Both the position numbers and the translations under genes were made by a program. A stretch of DNA of 64,000 nucleotides from Acidovorax soli (lineage in GTDB: Bacteria > Pseudomonadota > Gammaproteobacteria > Burkholderiales > Burkholderiaceae_C), in assembly GCF_014207955.1 (NCBI RefSeq), contig NZ_JACHLK010000015.1, forward strand, positions 62,001 to 126,000. The letters are read 5' to 3'. The first letter of the stretch is position 1, and each line of letters starts with the position of its first letter. Below are positions 51,612-61,869 of this stretch, piece by piece. The notes below the pieces were generated by a model. The model did no database searches, was not told the origin of the DNA, and saw only the letters and a program-made list of their open reading frames with translations.

Positions 51612-53417
51612 TCAGAACGTACGGACCTTGGGAGGCACGCTGTCCACCGTCAGGGGCTTGAGGTTGACGGGCTTGTAGGTCAGGCTGTTGTCTGCGCTGT
51701 GCCACAGGGTGTGCTTCATCCACTCCTTGTCGTTGCGGCCCAGCGGGAACTCGGCGTGGTCGGCAGGGTGCTCGTAGTCGTACACCGTGTGCGCGCCGCG
51801 GCATTCGCGGCGGGCCGCGGCCGAGGTCATCGTGGCCTGGGCCACTTCGATCAGGTTGTCGACTTCCAGGGCTTCCATGCGGGCCGTGTTCCAGACCTTG
51901 GACTTGTCCTTCAGGGTCACGCCGCTCACACGTTCACGGATGGCGTTGATCTTGACCACGCCTTCGTCCATGCTGGCCTGCGTGCGGAACACGCCGGCGT
52001 GCTGCTGCATGCTCGAGCGGATGTCGTTGGCCACGTCCTGGGCGTAGATGCCTTCGGTCGAGTCCTGCAGCTGGTTCAGGCGGGCCAGGGTGCGGTCGGC
52101 ACCGTTGGCGGGCATGGGCTGGTGCTCGCCCGAGCCCTTGACGAAGTTCACGATGTGCTTGCCGGCCGACTTGCCGAAGACCAAGAGGTCCAGCAGCGAG
52201 TTCGTGCCCAGGCGGTTGGCGCCGTGCACCGAGACGCACGAGCACTCGCCCACGGCGTAGAGGCCGTTGACGATGTTGTTCTGCTGGCCGTCGTGCACCA
52301 CGACCTGGCCGTTGATGTTGGTGGGGATGCCACCCATCTGGTAGTGGATGGTGGGCACCACAGGAATCGGTTCCTTGGTGATGTCCACGTTGGCGAAGTT
52401 GTGGCCGATCTCTTCCACCGATGGCAGGCGCTTGCGGATGGTGTCCGCGCCCAGGTGGTCCAGCTTCATCAGGATGTAGTCCTTGTTCGGACCGCAGCCA
52501 CGGCCTTCCTTGATTTCCTGGTCCATCGAGCGCGACACGAAGTCGCGTGGTGCCAGGTCCTTCAGGGTGGGCGCATAGCGCTCCATGAAGCGCTCGCCAT
52601 TGCTGTTGAGCAGGATGGCGCCTTCACCGCGGCAGCCTTCGGTCAGCAGCACGCCCGCGCCGGCCACGCCGGTGGGGTGGAACTGCCAGAACTCCATGTC
52701 CTGCAGCGGGATGCCGGCACGTGCCGCCATGCCCAGGCCGTCGCCGGTGTTGATGAAGGCGTTGGTCGATGCCGCGAAGATGCGGCCCGCACCGCCGGTG
52801 GCCAGCAGCACGGCCTTGGCCTGCAGCTCGTACAGGTCGCCGGTTTCCAGTTCGAGTGCGGTCACGCCGACCACGTCGCCCTTGTCGTTGCGGATCAGGT
52901 CCAGCGCCATCCACTCCACGAAGAAGTTGGTCTTGGACTTCACGTTCTGCTGGTACAGCGTGTGCAGCATGGCGTGGCCGGTACGGTCGGCAGCGGCGCA
53001 GGCGCGCTGCACGGGCTTCTCGCCGTAGTTGGCGGTGTGGCCGCCGAAGGGGCGCTGGTAGATGGTGCCGTCGGGGTTGCGGTCGAACGGCATGCCGAAG
53101 TGTTCGAGCTCGATCACCACGTTCGGTGCTTCGCGGCACATGAACTCGATGGCGTCCTGGTCGCCCAGCCAGTCGGAGCCCTTGATGGTGTCGTAGAAGT
53201 GGTAGTGCCAGTTGTCCTCGCTCATGTTGCCCAGCGAGGCGGACACGCCGCCCTGCGCCGCCACCGTGTGCGAGCGGGTGGGGAAGACCTTGGACAGGCA
53301 GGCCACGTTCAGGCCTGCGCGGGACAGTTCCAGCGATGCGCGCATGCCGGAGCCGCCGGCGCCGACGATGACGACGTCGAACTTGCGCTTGGTGATGTTA
53401 GCTTTGGTGTAGCTCAT
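51612..53417 (-). CDS. sdhA: Succinate dehydrogenase flavoprotein subunit
   Basis: Catalytic subunit, 601 aa, oxidises succinate to fumarate. FAD fold VVIVGAGGSGMRASLELSRA; covalent-FAD His in FPTRSHTVAAQGG; substrate site and RSM-type region in HPTGVAGAGVLLTEGCRGEG; active-site Arg near RRECRGAHTV. Length and motifs are standard. Confidence 0.98.
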   Translation of the reverse strand: MSYTKANITKRKFDVVIVGAGGSGMRASLELSRAGLNVACLSKVFPTRSHTVAAQGGVSASLGNMSEDNWHYHFYDTIKGSDWLGDQDAIEFMCREAPNVVIELEHFGMPFDRNPDGTIYQRPFGGHTANYGEKPVQRACAAADRTGHAMLHTLYQQNVKSKTNFFVEWMALDLIRNDKGDVVGVTALELETGDLYELQAKAVLLATGGAGRIFAASTNAFINTGDGLGMAARAGIPLQDMEFWQFHPTGVAGAGVLLTEGCRGEGAILLNSNGERFMERYAPTLKDLAPRDFVSRSMDQEIKEGRGCGPNKDYILMKLDHLGADTIRKRLPSVEEIGHNFANVDITKEPIPVVPTIHYQMGGIPTNINGQVVVHDGQQNNIVNGLYAVGECSCVSVHGANRLGTNSLLDLLVFGKSAGKHIVNFVKGSGEHQPMPANGADRTLARLNQLQDSTEGIYAQDVANDIRSSMQQHAGVFRTQASMDEGVVKINAIRERVSGVTLKDKSKVWNTARMEALEVDNLIEVAQATMTSAAARRECRGAHTVYDYEHPADHAEFPLGRNDKEWMKHTLWHSADNSLTYKPVNLKPLTVDSVPPKVRTF

Positions 53418-53448
53418 TGTTGTTTGCCTTCAGTCGCGGGGGGATCAA

Positions 53449-53814
53449 TCAGAGACGCCACAGAACCTGGATGCCCCAGCCGGCGCAGCCGACGAGCCAG
53501 ACGATGGTGAAAACCTGCAGCGCCAGGCGCAGGCCCACGGGCTTGATGTAGTCCATCAGGACTTCGCGCACGCCCACCCAGGCGTGCCAGGCCAGCGAAA
53601 TGATCACGGTGAAGGTCAGCACCTTCATCCATTGGGCCGAGAAGATGCCGGCCCACTTGTCATAGCCGATGGGGCCCTTGTTGAAGATGACCTGCACCAG
53701 CAGGGCCAGCGTGAACAGCGCCATCAGCACTGCCGTGACGCGCTGGCTCAGCCAGTCGCGCAGACCATAGTGGGCGCCGACGACGACGCGCTTGGAACCG
53801 TAATTGACGGACAT
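53449..53814 (-). CDS. sdhD: Succinate dehydrogenase membrane anchor SdhD
   Basis: Cytochrome b subunit, 121 aa, with three membrane segments (VTAVLMALFTLALLVQVIFN; VLTFTVIISLAWHAWVGVRE; LQVFTIVWLVGCAGWGIQVL). The heme-ligand His is in SLAWHAWVGVREVLMDYIKP, the conserved SdhD segment. It lies between sdhC and sdhA. Confidence 0.93.
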   Translation of the reverse strand: MSVNYGSKRVVVGAHYGLRDWLSQRVTAVLMALFTLALLVQVIFNKGPIGYDKWAGIFSAQWMKVLTFTVIISLAWHAWVGVREVLMDYIKPVGLRLALQVFTIVWLVGCAGWGIQVLWRL

Positions 53815-53883
53815 GGATGTTTTTCCTCTTGTTATGTGGGGGGCACTGGGTGGCAGCGGCCGCCGCCTTTTTTATTGGATGGG

Positions 53884-54318
53884 TCAGTACAGGCCGAACA
53901 GCTTGGCGCCCAGCACCAGGGCCAGGGCGATGCTGATCACGAACACGGTCAGCGCCGAACTCTTGCCGAACTGCTTGTTCACGGCGCTGTGGCTCACGTC
54001 CATCCACAGGTGGCGCACACCGGCCGTGAAGTGGTGCAGGTACGACCAGATCAGCGCCAGGGCCACGAGCTTGATGAACCAGCCGGGCACGAAGCCGATG
54101 CCGATGTTGAATGCCGCCGTGAATTTGGCGAACGAGATTTCGGACGACACCGAGGTGTCGAACATCCAGATGATGAAAGGCAACAGCAGGAACATGATCA
54201 GCCCGCTGGCGCGGTGCAGGATCGACACCCAGGCCGCAGGCGTCATGCGGTAGGTGGTGAGGTCCTTGAAGGCATTGATGTTGCGGAATTCAGGCCGTTT
54301 TTTGGCGAGCTCGGTCAT
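53884..54318 (-). CDS. sdhC: Succinate dehydrogenase cytochrome b556 subunit SdhC
   Basis: Membrane anchor of complex II, 144 aa, three membrane segments. Conserved SILHRASGLIMFLLLPFIIW (quinone-site region) and the heme His in YLHHFTAGVRHLWMDVSHS. First gene of the minus-strand sdh operon; the promoter should lie in 54319-54451, where nothing clear was recognised. Confidence 0.95.
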   Translation of the reverse strand: MTELAKKRPEFRNINAFKDLTTYRMTPAAWVSILHRASGLIMFLLLPFIIWMFDTSVSSEISFAKFTAAFNIGIGFVPGWFIKLVALALIWSYLHHFTAGVRHLWMDVSHSAVNKQFGKSSALTVFVISIALALVLGAKLFGLY

Positions 54319-54451
54319 GTTGAGTGCTTTCGTGGATGTAACTTCTTTGTAATTCGGACATGCAAAGAACGCAAAATTCTATTGCAACGCAACACACAGA
54401 GGGTCAATGGTCCCTAAAGATCGACATTTCCGCTCAGGTGCCAGGGTGGTG

Positions 54452-55240
54452 TCAGCTCAATTCATTACGGTAGTGGTGCGTGTCCGTGAGGTACAGCCCG
54501 CGCCGTAACTCCATAGGAACATCGTTGTAGGTATACGCAATGCGCTCCACGCTGAGCAGCGGCGTGCCCGGTGCCACCTTTAGCACCGCAGCCTGTTCGG
54601 GGTCAGGCAACACGGCTCGTATTTTCTCCTCGGCGCGCACCATGCGCACGCCGAAATCGATTTCGAACATCGCATAGGTCGGGCCCTGGTAGCTGGCCAG
54701 CTGGTCGGCCGTCAGCCCCTTGAAAGCCTGGCCCGGCAGCCAGATGTCTTCGAGAATGGTCGGTACGCCCACGAACGACAGCACGCGCCGGGCCTGGATC
54801 ACCGGGTCGGCGCTGCGCAGGGCCAGGGCGCGCGCCACATCGGCCGTGGCGCGCACGCGCTTGCAGTCGATCACCTGGCGCTGGGCGCGGCCCTCGCCGC
54901 GGGCGTCACCGGTGTCGGGCATGAGCTTCAGAAAGCGGTACTGCACATGCTGCTCGGCATGCGTGGCCACGAAGGTGCCCTTGCCCTGGCGGCGCATCAC
55001 CAGGTTCTCGGCGGCCAGCTCGTCGATGGCCTTGCGCACCGTGCCCTGGCTCACGCGAAAGCGCGCGGCCAGCTCCATCTCGCTGGGAATGGCCTCGCCC
55101 GGCTTCCATTCGCCCTGCTGCAGGCTCTGCAGGATCAGGCCCTTGATCTGCTGGTACAGCGGGCTGAACGCCGGCGTGGCAGCGCCCGTACCAGCCGCGG
55201 GCTGTGCAGGGTTGTCGGCGTTGAGCGGGATCGAGGACAT
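54452..55240 (-). CDS. GntR/HutC-family regulator of the TCA cluster
   Basis: Regulator of 262 aa from ATG 55240. N-terminal winged helix: GEWKPGEAIPSEMELAARFR and VSQGTVRKAIDELAAENLVM, RRQGKGTFV. C-terminal UTRA ligand domain: RRVLSFVGVPTILEDIWLPG and PLLSVERIAYTYNDVPMELR. It stands between sdhC and the divergent mdh, and a palindrome in the shared region (55349) is its likely operator. The open frame upstream to 55462 is not supported. Confidence 0.92.
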   Translation of the reverse strand: MSSIPLNADNPAQPAAGTGAATPAFSPLYQQIKGLILQSLQQGEWKPGEAIPSEMELAARFRVSQGTVRKAIDELAAENLVMRRQGKGTFVATHAEQHVQYRFLKLMPDTGDARGEGRAQRQVIDCKRVRATADVARALALRSADPVIQARRVLSFVGVPTILEDIWLPGQAFKGLTADQLASYQGPTYAMFEIDFGVRMVRAEEKIRAVLPDPEQAAVLKVAPGTPLLSVERIAYTYNDVPMELRRGLYLTDTHHYRNELS

Positions 55241-55343
55241 GGCGGTCGGCTGGTGGGCGGTGTCGGGGGCTCTGTGGGGCTCGGTGCGGGTGCTGCGAAC
55301 GGGCAGGCGCACACCTTGCCCAGTTTCTTTTTCAGGGCTCCGA

Positions 55344-55367
55344 TCATATCTTATATAAGACATAAGA
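55344..55367. promoter_or_regulatory. Probable GntR operator between gntR and mdh
   Basis: TCTTATATAAGA (55349-55360) is a perfect 12-bp palindrome. A second half-site, ATAAGAC, follows directly at 55362-55368, giving repeated TCTTAT/ATAAGA units. It lies 109 bp upstream of gntR and 130 bp upstream of mdh and could control both. Confidence 0.6.
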
Positions 55368-55497
55368 CAAATTGACCGGGGTATTGAATCGGCGGTACAC
55401 TCCAAGGCTGTTTTGCGGGGCACGGGCTGCTGGTAACAGGCGCTGGTGCTTGCGTTGCACACACCCCTGATTTCCTCACTTCCCTGGAGTTCTCACC

Positions 55498-56484
55498 ATG
55501 AGCAAGAAGCCCGTTCGCGTTGCCGTCACCGGCGCCGCTGGTCAAATCGGTTACGCACTGCTGTTCCGTATCGCCTCCGGCGAAATGCTGGGCAAGGACC
55601 AACCGGTCATTCTGCAACTGCTCGAAGTGCCTGTCGAAGGCCCCCAGAAGGCGCTTAAGGGCGTGATGATGGAGCTGGACGACTGCGCGTTCCCGCTGCT
55701 GGTCGGCATGGAAGCCCACAGCGACCCGATGACCGCCTTCAAGGATGCCGACTACGCGCTGCTGGTCGGCTCGCGCCCCCGCGGCCCTGGCATGGAACGT
55801 GCCGAACTGCTGGCCGTCAACGGCGCCATCTTCACGGCACAGGGCAAGGCCCTGAACGCCGTGGCTTCGCGCAATGTGAAGGTGCTGGTCGTCGGCAACC
55901 CTGCCAACACCAACGCCTACATCGCCATGAAGTCGGCACCTGACCTGCCACGCAAGAACTTCACCGCCATGCTGCGCCTGGACCACAACCGCGCTGCCAG
56001 CCAGATCGCTTCCAAGACCGGCAAGGCCGTGGCCGACATCGAGAAGCTGACCGTCTGGGGCAACCACTCGCCCACGATGTACGCCGACTACCGTTTCGCC
56101 ACCATCAACGGCGAAAGCGTCGCCAAGATGATCAACGACCAGGAATGGAACGCCAACACCTTCCTGCCCACCGTGGGCAAGCGCGGCGCCGCCATCATCG
56201 AAGCACGCGGCCTGTCTTCGGCTGCCTCGGCTGCCAACGCCGCCATCGACCACATGCGTGACTGGGCCCTGGGCACCAACGGCAAGTGGGTCACCATGGG
56301 CATCCCATCGGACGGCCAGTACGGCATCCCCAAGGACACCATGTTCGGCTTCCCTGTCACCTGCGAAAACGGCGAGTACAAGATCGTCGAAGGCCTGGAA
56401 ATCGACGCCTTCTCGCAAGAGCGCATCGACAAGACCCTGGCCGAGCTGCAAGGCGAGCAAGACGGCGTCAAGCACCTGCTGTAA
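55498..56484 (+). CDS. mdh: Malate dehydrogenase
   Basis: NAD-dependent malate/oxaloacetate oxidoreductase, 328 aa, the cytosolic-type MDH common in betaproteobacteria. NAD fold [40 protein letters not shown]; catalytic His in [16 protein letters not shown]; substrate Arg in [15 protein letters not shown]. The ATG is preceded by CCTGGAGTTCTCACC. Confidence 0.97.
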   Translation: MSKKPVRVAVTGAAGQIGYALLFRIASGEMLGKDQPVILQLLEVPVEGPQKALKGVMMELDDCAFPLLVGMEAHSDPMTAFKDADYALLVGSRPRGPGMERAELLAVNGAIFTAQGKALNAVASRNVKVLVVGNPANTNAYIAMKSAPDLPRKNFTAMLRLDHNRAASQIASKTGKAVADIEKLTVWGNHSPTMYADYRFATINGESVAKMINDQEWNANTFLPTVGKRGAAIIEARGLSSAASAANAAIDHMRDWALGTNGKWVTMGIPSDGQYGIPKDTMFGFPVTCENGEYKIVEGLEIDAFSQERIDKTLAELQGEQDGVKHLL

Positions 56485-56504
56485 TCCGCAGACCAAGTCC
56501 TTCA

Positions 56505-57287
56505 ATGGCCGACTGGAACCCCGCGCTCTACCGCCGCTTCGAGGACGAGCGCACGCGCCCGGCCGATGAGCTGCTGGCGCGTGTTCCCCTGGCCCAGGCC
56601 ACCCACGTGGTGGACCTGGGCTGCGGGCCGGGCAATTCCACCGAGCTGCTGGTGCGGCGCTTTCCACAGGCGCAGGTCACCGGCATCGATACTTCCGAAG
56701 CCATGCTGGCCAGCGCGCGCGAGCGCCTGCCCGGCACGGCCTTCGAGCGTGGCGACATCGCCACGTGGGTGCCCGCCGTGGCGCCCGACCTGATTTACGC
56801 CAACGCTGCCCTGCAATGGGTGGCGGGGCACGAAACCCTGGTTCCCCGGCTGTTCAGCCTGCTCGCCCCCGGCGGCGTGCTGGCCATCCAGATGCCCGAC
56901 AACCGGCAGGAACCCTCGCACCGCCTGATGCGTGCCGTGGCCGGCGAAGCGCCCTGGCGCGAGCCCATCGGCGACGCCGATGCCGTGCGCACCGAGCTGG
57001 CCACCATCGCCGGCTACTACGACATGCTGGCCCGCGATGCCGCCAGCGTGGACGTGTGGCACACGGTCTACCAGCATGTCATGCCCTCGGCCGGCTCCAT
57101 CGTCGACTGGCTGCGCAGCACCGGGCTGCGCCCCTTCCTCGATGCGCTGCCCGATGACGCGCTGCGCGCCGGCTTCCTGGCCGAGTACGAGCGCCGCATC
57201 GCCGAGGCCTACCCCGAGCGCAGCGACGGCAAGCGCCTGCTGGCCTTCCCGCGCATGTTCATTGTGGCGCAACGCCGCCCCGCATGA
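56505..57287 (+). CDS. tam: Trans-aconitate 2-methyltransferase
   Basis: SAM-dependent methyltransferase that esterifies trans-aconitate, a by-product of the aconitase reaction; 260 aa. SAM motif VVDLGCGPGNSTELLVRRFP, motif II VTGIDTSEAMLASARERLP, and the Tam-type segment YANAALQWVAGHETLVPRLF. The start ATG 56505 (MADWNPALYRRFEDERTRPA) matches Tam. It lies 20 bp after mdh and overlaps the next start by 4 bp. Its place near acnB fits its job. Confidence 0.92.
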   Translation: MADWNPALYRRFEDERTRPADELLARVPLAQATHVVDLGCGPGNSTELLVRRFPQAQVTGIDTSEAMLASARERLPGTAFERGDIATWVPAVAPDLIYANAALQWVAGHETLVPRLFSLLAPGGVLAIQMPDNRQEPSHRLMRAVAGEAPWREPIGDADAVRTELATIAGYYDMLARDAASVDVWHTVYQHVMPSAGSIVDWLRSTGLRPFLDALPDDALRAGFLAEYERRIAEAYPERSDGKRLLAFPRMFIVAQRRPA

Positions 57288-58294
57288 TGACGAGCAACGC
57301 TACCTCCGCGCACCCCGCCACTGTACTGCTGGGCGCCCAGGCCGCTGCCAGCCGCCTGCCCGTGTGCGACCACTACAGCGGTGTCGAAGCGCGCATGAAA
57401 AAAAGCCTGCAGCTGCAGGCTGAGATGGCGGCCGAGTTCGGCCACTGCGTGTTCGACGTGACGCTCGACTGCGAAGACGGCGCCCCTGTGGGCCAGGAGC
57501 GCGAGCACGCCCGCCTGGTCGCATCGCTGGCGCTGAATGCCGCCGAGGGCGCGCGCGTGGCCGCCCGCGTGCACACCGTGGACCATGCGGCTTTTGCCAA
57601 CGACATGGCCACCATCGCGGGCGAGGCCGGCCACCGGCTCTCGCACATCATGGTGCCCAAGGTCGAGTCGGTGGACGACGTGCTGCACGCCGAGAAGGCG
57701 CTGCTTGCCGCATCGGCCGGCCACCTGCCGCTGCATGTGCTGATCGAATCGCCCGCCGCCGTGCACCGCGCCTTCGAGATCGCTGCGCACCCGCGCGTGC
57801 AGAGCATCAGCTTCGGGCTCATGGATTTCGTCTCCGCGCATGGCGGGGCCATCCCTTCGTCGGCCATGGGCTCGCGCGGCCAGTTCGAGCACCCGCTGGT
57901 GGTGCGCGCCAAGCTGGAGATCGCCGCCGCCTGCCACGCGCATGGCAAGGTGCCCTCGCACTGCGTGGTGACCGAGTTTTCCGACACCGCTGCCATGCAG
58001 GCCGCCGCCACCCGCGCCAGCGCGGAGCTGGGCTACACCCGCATGTGGAGCATTCACCCCGGCCAGATCCGCCCCATCCTGCAGGCCTTTGCGCCGCAGC
58101 AGGACGAGATCGCACTGTCCGCCCGCATCATTGCCGCTGCCGCGCAGGCCGACTGGGCACCCATCAGCCACGATGGCAGCCTGCACGACCGCGCCAGCTA
58201 CCGCTACTACTGGCAGGTGCTCGAACGTGCCCACCAGACCGGGCGCACGCTGCCGCCCGAAGTGGCCCACTGGTTTGCTTCCCCCCACGCCTGA
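57284..58294 (+). CDS. CitE-like lyase (HpcH/HpaI aldolase family)
   Basis: TIM-barrel lyase, 336 aa. Family marks: DVTLDCEDGAPVGQEREHAR (metal-binding Glu/Asp), VARVHTVDHAAFANDM, IMVPKVESVDDVLHAEKALL, LHVLIESPAAVHRAFEIAAH, and TRMWSIHPGQIRPILQAF at the end. This is the CitE-like/malyl-CoA lyase group, but no CitD or CitF genes are near, so it is not a citrate lyase complex. Activity on malyl-, citramalyl- or methylmalyl-CoA is possible; the substrate cannot be read. Coupled to tam by overlap. Confidence 0.88.
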   Translation: MMTSNATSAHPATVLLGAQAAASRLPVCDHYSGVEARMKKSLQLQAEMAAEFGHCVFDVTLDCEDGAPVGQEREHARLVASLALNAAEGARVAARVHTVDHAAFANDMATIAGEAGHRLSHIMVPKVESVDDVLHAEKALLAASAGHLPLHVLIESPAAVHRAFEIAAHPRVQSISFGLMDFVSAHGGAIPSSAMGSRGQFEHPLVVRAKLEIAAACHAHGKVPSHCVVTEFSDTAAMQAAATRASAELGYTRMWSIHPGQIRPILQAFAPQQDEIALSARIIAAAAQADWAPISHDGSLHDRASYRYYWQVLERAHQTGRTLPPEVAHWFASPHA

Positions 58295-58315
58295 AACCTT
58301 TCCAGGACCTTTCCC

Positions 58316-58993
58316 ATGAAATCTCTGATTCTCACCTCCGCCCTGATGCTGGTGGCCCCTGGCCTTGCCCTGGCGCAGGCCGCTGCAGAGCCCGCCAAGA
58401 AGAGCGCGCCCGCCGCCAAGAAGGAAGCTGCTCCCAAGAAAGAAACCGCCGCCGCCAAGCCGGCAGCCAAGCCCGCCACCAAGTCGGCCGAGGCCAAGGA
58501 CAAGGCCCCTGCCAAGAAGACCGCCAAGGCTGAGCCCACGAGCAGCCGCCAGCAGCTGAACACGGCGGCCAACCAGGTGGCCTCGGGCCTCATCGCGGCC
58601 GATGCCGCCCTGAGCCCTGAAGAGCAGGCCATTGCCCAGAAGGTGCACACGGGCCGCATCGCCTGCGAACTGGGCGCCGTTGTCAACGTGACGGCCGACC
58701 CCGCCATCCCCGGGCGCTTCCACATCGAGGGCAAGGGCTTCAAGTACCACATGACTCCCGTGGTCACCAGCACCGGCGCGGTGCGCCTGGAAGACCAGAA
58801 GGCCGGCGCCGTGTGGCTGCAGATCGCCAACAAGTCCATGCTCATGAACCAGAAGCTGGGCCAGCGCCTGGCCGACGAGTGCATGAGCGCCGAGCAGACC
58901 CTGGTGGCCGAGGCCGCCAAGAAGGCGCCGCCCCAGAGCGTGTTCGATCCCGCGCCTGCCGCCACGGCAGCGACGGCCACCGCCACCAAATAA
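58316..58993 (+). CDS. Exported Lys/Ala-rich protein of unknown function
   Basis: Protein of 225 aa with a signal peptide (MKSLILTSALMLVAPGLALA). Residues 21-75 are low complexity, repeated Ala-Lys-Pro units like histone H1-type tails (KKSAPAAKKEAAPKKETAAA). The folded part (about 80-190) includes LSPEEQAIAQKVHTGRIACE and GRFHIEGKGFKYHMTPVVTS with two Cys (CEL..., DECMSAE). The C-terminus is Ala/Thr-rich. Not recognised beyond that. It is 21 bp after the CitE-like gene and 89 bp before acnB. Confidence 0.85.
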   Translation: MKSLILTSALMLVAPGLALAQAAAEPAKKSAPAAKKEAAPKKETAAAKPAAKPATKSAEAKDKAPAKKTAKAEPTSSRQQLNTAANQVASGLIAADAALSPEEQAIAQKVHTGRIACELGAVVNVTADPAIPGRFHIEGKGFKYHMTPVVTSTGAVRLEDQKAGAVWLQIANKSMLMNQKLGQRLADECMSAEQTLVAEAAKKAPPQSVFDPAPAATAATATATK

Positions 58994-59082
58994 CCAGAGC
59001 CGACGAGACACGGTACCCCCGCGCCGCCTGGCCCTAGCAGCCCCGGCGCAACCACCCCACTTTAGAACGCAACCGGAGAAAA

Positions 59083-61671
59083 ATGATGTTGAAAGCCTAC
59101 CGTGACCATGTGGCCGAGCGCGCCGCGCTGGGCATCCCGCCGCTGCCCCTGACGGCCAAGCAGACGGGCGAGCTGATCGAGCTGCTCAAGAACCCGCCTG
59201 CAGGCGAAGGCGAGACGCTGGTGGACCTGATCACCAACCGCGTGCCGGCTGGTGTGGACGATGCCGCCAAGGTCAAGGCCAGCTACCTGGCTGCCGTGGC
59301 GCACGGTACCGAAGTGTGCACGCTGATCGGCCGCGAAAAGGCCACGCAGCTCTTGGGCACCATGCTGGGCGGCTACAACCTCACCCCCCTGATCGACCTG
59401 CTGGACGACGCAGCCGTGGCCTCCGTCGCTGCCGAAGCGCTCAAGAAGACGCTGCTGATGTTCGATCAGTTCCATGACGTCAAGGAAAAGGCCGACAAGG
59501 GCAACACCTTCGCCAAGGCCGTGCTGCAAAGCTGGGCCGATGCCGAGTGGTTCACCAGCCGCCCCGAAGTGGCCCAGAGCATCAAGCTCACCGTGCTCAA
59601 GGTCACCGGCGAAACCAACACCGACGACCTGTCGCCCGCGCCCGACGCCTGGAGCCGCCCCGACATCCCGCTGCATGCCCTGGCCATGCTCAAGAACAAG
59701 CGCGACGGCATCACGCCCGAAGAAGACGGCAAGCGCGGCCCCGTGAAGTTCATCGAAGACCTGCGCGCCAAGGGCAACCTGGTGGCCTACGTGGGCGACG
59801 TGGTGGGCACGGGCTCCAGCCGCAAGTCGGCCACCAACAGCGTGCTGTGGTTCACGGGCGAAGACATCCCCTTCGTGCCCAACAAGCGCTTCGGCGGCGT
59901 CTGCCTGGGTGGCAAGATCGCCCCCATCTTCTACAACACCATGGAAGATGCCGGCGCACTGCCCATCGAGCTGGACGTGAGCCAGATGAACATGGGCGAC
60001 GAGATCGAACTGCTGCCTTACGCCGGCAAGGCGCTCAAGGACGGCCAGGTCATCGCCGAGTTCGAAGTCAAGAGCGACGTGCTGTTCGACGAAGTGCGCG
60101 CCGGCGGCCGCATTCCGCTGATCATCGGCCGTGGCCTGACGGCCAAGGCCCGCGAGGCCCTGGGCCTGGCGCCTTCCACGCTGTTCCGCCTGCCGCAAGT
60201 GCCTGCCGCCACCGGCAAGGGCTTCACGCTGGCCCAGAAGATGGTCGGCCGCGCCTGCGGCCTGCCCGAAGGCCAGGGCGTGGTGCCCGGCACCTACTGC
60301 GAACCGCGCATGACCTCGGTCGGCTCGCAGGACACCACCGGCCCGATGACGCGCGACGAACTGAAGGACCTGGCCTGCCTGGGCTTCAGCTCCGACCTGG
60401 TGATGCAGTCCTTCTGCCACACGGCCGCCTACCCCAAGCCCGTGGACGTGAAGATGCACCACGAGCTGCCCGACTTCATCAGCACGCGCGGCGGCATCTC
60501 GCTCAAGCCCGGCGACGGCATCATCCACAGCTGGCTCAACCGCATGCTGCTGCCTGACACCGTCGGTACCGGCGGCGACTCGCACACCCGTTTCCCCATC
60601 GGTATCAGCTTCCCCGCCGGCTCCGGCCTTGTGGCGTTCGCCGCTGCCACGGGCGTGATGCCCCTGGACATGCCTGAATCGGTGCTGGTGCGCTTCAAGG
60701 GCAAGATGCAGCCCGGCGTCACGCTGCGCGACCTGGTGCACGCGATTCCGCTGTACGCCATCAAGGCCGGCCACCTCACCGTGGCCAAGCAGGGCAAGAA
60801 GAACATCTTCTCGGGCCGCATCCTGGAAATCGAAGGCCTGCCCGACATGAAGGTCGAGCAAGCGTTCGAGCTGTCCGACGCATCGGCCGAGCGCTCTGCC
60901 GCCGGCTGCACGGTGCGCCTGAACAAGGAACCCGTGATCGAGTACATCAACTCGAACATCGTGCTGCTCAAGAACATGATCGCCCAAGGCTACGCCGACG
61001 CACGCACCATCGGCCGCCGCATCAAGGCCATGGAAGCCTGGCTGGCCAACCCCCAGCTGCTGGCCCCCGATGAGAACGCCGACTACGCCGCCATCATCGA
61101 GATCGACCTGGCCGAGATCACCGAACCCATCGTCTGCTGCCCCAACGACCCCGACGACGCCAAGACGCTGTCGGACGTGGCTGGTGCCGCGATCGACGAA
61201 GTGTTCATCGGTTCGTGCATGACCAACATCGGCCACTTCCGCGCAGCCTCCAAGCTGCTCGAAGGCAAGAAGGACATCCCCGTCAAGCTGTGGATGGCCC
61301 CGCCCACGAAGATGGACGCGCACCAGCTCACCGAAGAAGGCCACTACGGCGTGTTCGGCGCGGCCGGCGCCCGCATGGAAATGCCCGGCTGCTCGCTGTG
61401 CATGGGCAACCAGGCCCAGGTGAAGGAAGGCGCTACCGTCATGTCCACCAGCACCCGCAACTTCCCCAACCGCCTGGGCAAGAACACCAACGTGTACCTG
61501 GGCTCGGCGGAACTGTCGGCCATCTGCTCCAAGCTGGGCCGCATCCCCACCAAGGAAGAGTACCTGACCGACATCGGCGTCATCAACCAGAACGGCGACA
61601 AGATCTACCAATACCTGAACTTCGACAAGATCAGCGAGTTCAAGGAAGTGGCAGACGGCGTCACCGCCTGA
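59083..61671 (+). CDS. acnB: Aconitate hydratase B
   Basis: Isomerises citrate to isocitrate, 862 aa, AcnB type with the domain order of E. coli AcnB: N-terminal HEAT-like domain ([20 protein letters not shown]), swivel domain ([20 protein letters not shown]), then the catalytic core ([20 protein letters not shown]). [4Fe-4S] ligands include CMTN near 709 and the [11 protein letters not shown] pair. A second ATG at 59086 is possible; GGAG lies 7 nt before 59083. It closes the TCA cluster. Confidence 0.97.
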   Translation: MMLKAYRDHVAERAALGIPPLPLTAKQTGELIELLKNPPAGEGETLVDLITNRVPAGVDDAAKVKASYLAAVAHGTEVCTLIGREKATQLLGTMLGGYNLTPLIDLLDDAAVASVAAEALKKTLLMFDQFHDVKEKADKGNTFAKAVLQSWADAEWFTSRPEVAQSIKLTVLKVTGETNTDDLSPAPDAWSRPDIPLHALAMLKNKRDGITPEEDGKRGPVKFIEDLRAKGNLVAYVGDVVGTGSSRKSATNSVLWFTGEDIPFVPNKRFGGVCLGGKIAPIFYNTMEDAGALPIELDVSQMNMGDEIELLPYAGKALKDGQVIAEFEVKSDVLFDEVRAGGRIPLIIGRGLTAKAREALGLAPSTLFRLPQVPAATGKGFTLAQKMVGRACGLPEGQGVVPGTYCEPRMTSVGSQDTTGPMTRDELKDLACLGFSSDLVMQSFCHTAAYPKPVDVKMHHELPDFISTRGGISLKPGDGIIHSWLNRMLLPDTVGTGGDSHTRFPIGISFPAGSGLVAFAAATGVMPLDMPESVLVRFKGKMQPGVTLRDLVHAIPLYAIKAGHLTVAKQGKKNIFSGRILEIEGLPDMKVEQAFELSDASAERSAAGCTVRLNKEPVIEYINSNIVLLKNMIAQGYADARTIGRRIKAMEAWLANPQLLAPDENADYAAIIEIDLAEITEPIVCCPNDPDDAKTLSDVAGAAIDEVFIGSCMTNIGHFRAASKLLEGKKDIPVKLWMAPPTKMDAHQLTEEGHYGVFGAAGARMEMPGCSLCMGNQAQVKEGATVMSTSTRNFPNRLGKNTNVYLGSAELSAICSKLGRIPTKEEYLTDIGVINQNGDKIYQYLNFDKISEFKEVADGVTA

Positions 61672-61722
61672 TCGGTTGACGGATCGCCCGGCCCCATTCG
61701 GGGTTGGGCGGGTACGTTCCCC

Positions 61723-61762
61723 AAAGCAAAACGGGCTCCCAGATGGGAGCCCGTTTTGCTTT
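61723..61762. terminator. Long hairpin after acnB
   Basis: An 18-bp perfect stem (AAAGCAAAACGGGCTCCC / GGGAGCCCGTTTTGCTTT) with a 4-base loop lies 51 bp after acnB. The T-rich descending arm makes a Rho-independent terminator; by symmetry it also serves the minus-strand DUF4148 gene. Confidence 0.92.
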
Positions 61763-61869
61763 TGGATGCAGGGGAAACACTTCCACATGGTGGCGGTGCC
61801 CACGACCGTGAAACACCACCACCATGGGAAGGCCCGCAACTGGCGAGCCTTGCTTGAAGGCCCTTGCTC

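Noticed and set aside
59062-61839. A 925-codon open frame on the minus strand across acnB.
   Set aside because: It is the high-GC shadow of acnB; the translation is low-complexity (His/Gly/Ala/Val-rich) and matches no family, while acnB is complete on the plus strand.
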